Source: Sphingobium scionense (GTDB lineage Bacteria; Pseudomonadota; Alphaproteobacteria; Sphingomonadales; Sphingomonadaceae). From it: a stretch of DNA of 64,000 bases. The notes under the pieces are model-generated. The model was not told where the DNA came from and did no database searches. It was given only the letters and a program-made list of their open reading frames with translations. Shown here in pieces: positions 61,851 to 64,000 of the stretch. Numbering within the stretch: position 1 is the first letter of the stretch; each line of letters opens with the position of its first letter. The position numbers and the translations under genes are program-made. The DNA lies in the NCBI RefSeq assembly GCF_014197035.1, contig NZ_JACIEU010000005.1:62001-126000 (forward strand). Direction: 5' to 3'.

Positions 61851-62963
61851 ATGAAGGCCACCATCGAACGCGCAACGCTCCTCAAGAGCCTGAGCCACGT
61901 CCAGTCGGTGGTGGAGCGCAGGAACACGATTCCGATCCTGTCCAACGTGCTGATCGAGGCATCGGCGGACGGCGCGATCAAGCTGATGGCGACCGATCTG
62001 GACCTGCAGGTCGTGGAAAGCGTGTCGGCCCAGGTCGAACAGGCCGGCGCCACCACCATTTCCGCCCACACCCTGTTCGACATCGCCCGCAAGCTGCCCG
62101 AGGGCAGCCAGGTGTCGCTGCAGGCGGCCGATGGCAAGATGCTGATCCAGGCCGGCCGCGCCCGCTTCAACCTGTCGACTCTGCCGCGCGACGACTTCCC
62201 GGTGATCGCCGAGGGCGACCTGCCGACCAGCTTCGAACTGCCGGCCGAAACGCTCAAGCAGATCATCGACAAGACGCGCTTCGCGATCTCGACCGAAGAG
62301 ACACGCTATTATCTGAACGGCATCTATTTCCACGTCTCGGACGAAGGCTCGCCGGTGCTCAAGGCGGCGGCGACCGACGGCCACCGTCTGGCGCGCGTCA
62401 CCGTGCCCCGTCCGGACGGGGCGGATGGCATGCCGGGCATCATCATCCCCCGCAAGTGCATCGCGGAACTGCGCAAGCTGCTCGATGAGGTCGAGGGTTC
62501 GGTCCAGATCAGCCTGTCGCCCAGCAAGATCCGCTTCGGTTTGGGCAACGCCATCCTGACCAGCAAGCTGATCGACGGCACGTTCCCGGATTACAGCCGT
62601 GTCATCCCGACCGCGAACGACAAGCTGCTCAAGATCGACCCGCGCAGCTTTGAGGAAGGCGTAGACCGCGTCGCGACCATCGCCACCGAAAAGACCCGTG
62701 CGGTCAAGATGAGCCTCGACAAGGACAAGATCACCCTGTCGGTCACCAGCCCCGAAAACGGCACGGCGGCCGAAGAAGTGCCCGGTGCCTTCCAGGGCGA
62801 AGGCTTCGATATCGGTTTCAACGCCCGCTATCTGCTCGACATATTGGGTCAGATCGACACGGACATCGTCGAACTGCACCTGGCCGATGCCGCCGCGCCG
62901 ACGCTGATCCGCGAAAATGACCGCAGCCCTGCCCTTTATGTGCTGATGCCGATGCGCGTTTGA
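61851..62963 (+). CDS. dnaN: DNA polymerase III subunit beta (sliding clamp)
   Basis: A 370-residue clamp with three similar domains. 'MKATIERATLLKSLSHVQSVVERRNTIPILSNVLIEA' is the canonical N-terminus, 'TDGHRLARV' and 'FPDYSRVIP' are conserved in the middle, and the C-terminus 'YVLMPMRV' forms the protein-binding pocket. It confers processivity on replication. dnaA and recF are not next to it in this window. Confidence 0.97.
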   Translation: MKATIERATLLKSLSHVQSVVERRNTIPILSNVLIEASADGAIKLMATDLDLQVVESVSAQVEQAGATTISAHTLFDIARKLPEGSQVSLQAADGKMLIQAGRARFNLSTLPRDDFPVIAEGDLPTSFELPAETLKQIIDKTRFAISTEETRYYLNGIYFHVSDEGSPVLKAAATDGHRLARVTVPRPDGADGMPGIIIPRKCIAELRKLLDEVEGSVQISLSPSKIRFGLGNAILTSKLIDGTFPDYSRVIPTANDKLLKIDPRSFEEGVDRVATIATEKTRAVKMSLDKDKITLSVTSPENGTAAEEVPGAFQGEGFDIGFNARYLLDILGQIDTDIVELHLADAAAPTLIRENDRSPALYVLMPMRV

Positions 62964-63053
62964 TCGGCGTTGCCGGCAGATATCTGAATATCCGGGAATC
63001 GCCCGGACCCGGCGGGTAATCGCTTCTCAAGCTTTGTCGGTTAGACGATCGGC

Positions 63054-64000
63054 ATGGCTATTGTCCGCAAACATGATCCGGATGCGCCGGCCAGGACCGC
63101 GAGCCTGCTTGTCTCGCTGGGGCTGGCCGAAAGCGGCACGGACGTCGCCGCTACCTGGATTTCGCGAAGTTTCACCCATGTCGCTGCGCTCTGGCCGCTG
63201 ATGCTGCTGGCCAAGCTGTGCGTCGCGGCTTTGCTCGGCATGCTCTCGCTTGCTCGGCCGGAACATGGCGCCCTGCTGTGCGCCGTGGTGCTGATCGATG
63301 GGCTGCTGATGCTGGTGCCGCGCTGGGGGCTGTTCCGCAATTTGCGGCCCCATATCCAGAATTGGCTGATGCTGCCTGCGCTCTTCTGCTCGGGGTTGAG
63401 CTTCAGCCTGTGGCTGGCGCAGGGCAATGGCGCGGCCATACCGTCGGCGGTGCCCGAAATGGCGATCGCGCTGCTGGCGGTCTGCATCGTCGGCGATCGG
63501 CGCCTGCTGGGGCTCAGCTATTTCATGGGGGCGTTGCTGGTGGCCGGCATCGCCCATGCCGGCATGGTGCATCTGGGGCTGCTGGCCAGTTGCCTGGCGG
63601 TGATGGCGATCGCCACCCTGCGTCAGGCGGCGGCGGATCGGGAGCGGGCGATCGAACAGCATCAGCAGGATCTCAAGGCGCAGCGATCCGACCGGCTGCT
63701 GGAAGAATATGAACTGTCCGGCCGTGGCTGGTTCTGGGAAACCGACCGCCAGAGCCGTATCACCTATATTTCGGCAACCCTGGCCGGACCGCTGGGCGTG
63801 GAAGTGGGCAGCCTGATCGGGCGGCTGCTCACCGACATCATCCAGCAGGGCGACCGGCAACAGGGCGATGGCGAGCGGACGCTCGGCTTCCACCTCTCGG
63901 CCCGGACCGGCTTTGCCGACATCGCCGTGCGCGCCGCGATCGCGCGCGAGGAACGCTGGTGGTCGATCTCGGGCGAACCGGTGTTCAACGAATATGGCCA
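63054..64000 (+). CDS. Membrane-bound PAS-domain signalling protein, truncated by window end
   Basis: An open frame from ATG 63054 runs without stop to the last base (315 complete codons). The first about 200 residues contain several hydrophobic helices (45-65, 70-85, 100-120, 130-200). A coiled linker follows and then a PAS domain beginning 'GRGWFWETDRQSRITYIS' at about 225. Such an N-terminus often leads to GGDEF/EAL or kinase domains, which lie outside the window. It begins 90 bp after dnaN. The output function is unknown. Confidence 0.8.
   Translation, partial: MAIVRKHDPDAPARTASLLVSLGLAESGTDVAATWISRSFTHVAALWPLMLLAKLCVAALLGMLSLARPEHGALLCAVVLIDGLLMLVPRWGLFRNLRPHIQNWLMLPALFCSGLSFSLWLAQGNGAAIPSAVPEMAIALLAVCIVGDRRLLGLSYFMGALLVAGIAHAGMVHLGLLASCLAVMAIATLRQAAADRERAIEQHQQDLKAQRSDRLLEEYELSGRGWFWETDRQSRITYISATLAGPLGVEVGSLIGRLLTDIIQQGDRQQGDGERTLGFHLSARTGFADIAVRAAIAREERWWSISGEPVFNEYG

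Overview
The window is high-GC chromosomal DNA from an alphaproteobacterium, most likely a sphingomonad (Sphingobium-like). The evidence is the gene set: CckA, a K+-independent membrane pyrophosphatase, a TorF-type porin, CrtZ, several TonB-dependent receptors, MetX/MetW, and an alphaproteobacterial GAAC-N7-GAAC LexA site in front of recA. Nearly all sequence is coding. About 58 protein genes, one tRNA and one transposon relic are supported. There is no CRISPR array, prophage or intact mobile element.

Layout. 1-8.9 kb: an I78-type inhibitor lipoprotein, rnd, aspS, a DUF5694 protein, a PPK2 polyphosphate kinase, a soluble chemoreceptor with a CBS-like front end, a 61-aa protein, recA with its SOS box, and a single-domain response regulator. 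9-16 kb: cckA, DUF2062, smpB, dapA, a lytic transglycosylase and greB. 16-24 kb: a GcvA/AmpR-like LysR regulator divergent from a subclass-B3-like metallo-beta-lactamase whose first zinc ligand is Glu, then an SDR, a GMC oxidoreductase, a DJ-1/PfpI protein, metW-metX and a 2-hydroxyacid dehydrogenase. 24-33 kb: hppA, an S9 peptidase, a siderophore-type TonB receptor with a repeated ATATTGC upstream region, a DUF2490 protein, crtZ and a TorF porin. 33-41.5 kb: an sseA-metC-mscS overlapping operon, a Pro/Thr-rich membrane protein, queF, a palindromic extragenic repeat, an M1 aminopeptidase and a second, 94-bp palindromic repeat.

41.6-47 kb is a phosphorus-scavenging operon: a TonB-dependent receptor, a purple-acid-phosphatase-like enzyme and a beta-propeller phytase. 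A Pho-box-like sequence lies 56 bp ahead of the receptor. 47-54 kb: an OPT transporter, an SGNH hydrolase, hspQ, tRNA-Ser(CGA) followed by a palindrome and a multiply frameshifted IS481-type transposase relic, then a CHAP protein, DUF3297, a DUF350/serine-protease pair and a small Arg/Trp/Asp-rich exported protein. 54-64 kb: cyclopropane fatty acid synthase, an MsrPQ-like Mo-enzyme/cytochrome pair, two related outer-membrane barrels with strong terminators, an unknown protein with a YkgJ-type zinc-cluster protein, rlmN, an IalB-like protein, dnaN, and a membrane-bound PAS protein cut by the window end.

The best leads are the Glu-type B3 lactamase with its divergent LysR regulator and the putatively PhoB-controlled phytate operon. 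Next are the phased ATATTGC repeats ahead of the siderophore receptor, the small FlbD-like gene beside the soluble chemoreceptor, and the two palindromic dispersed-repeat candidates. No wholly new multi-gene system is evident.
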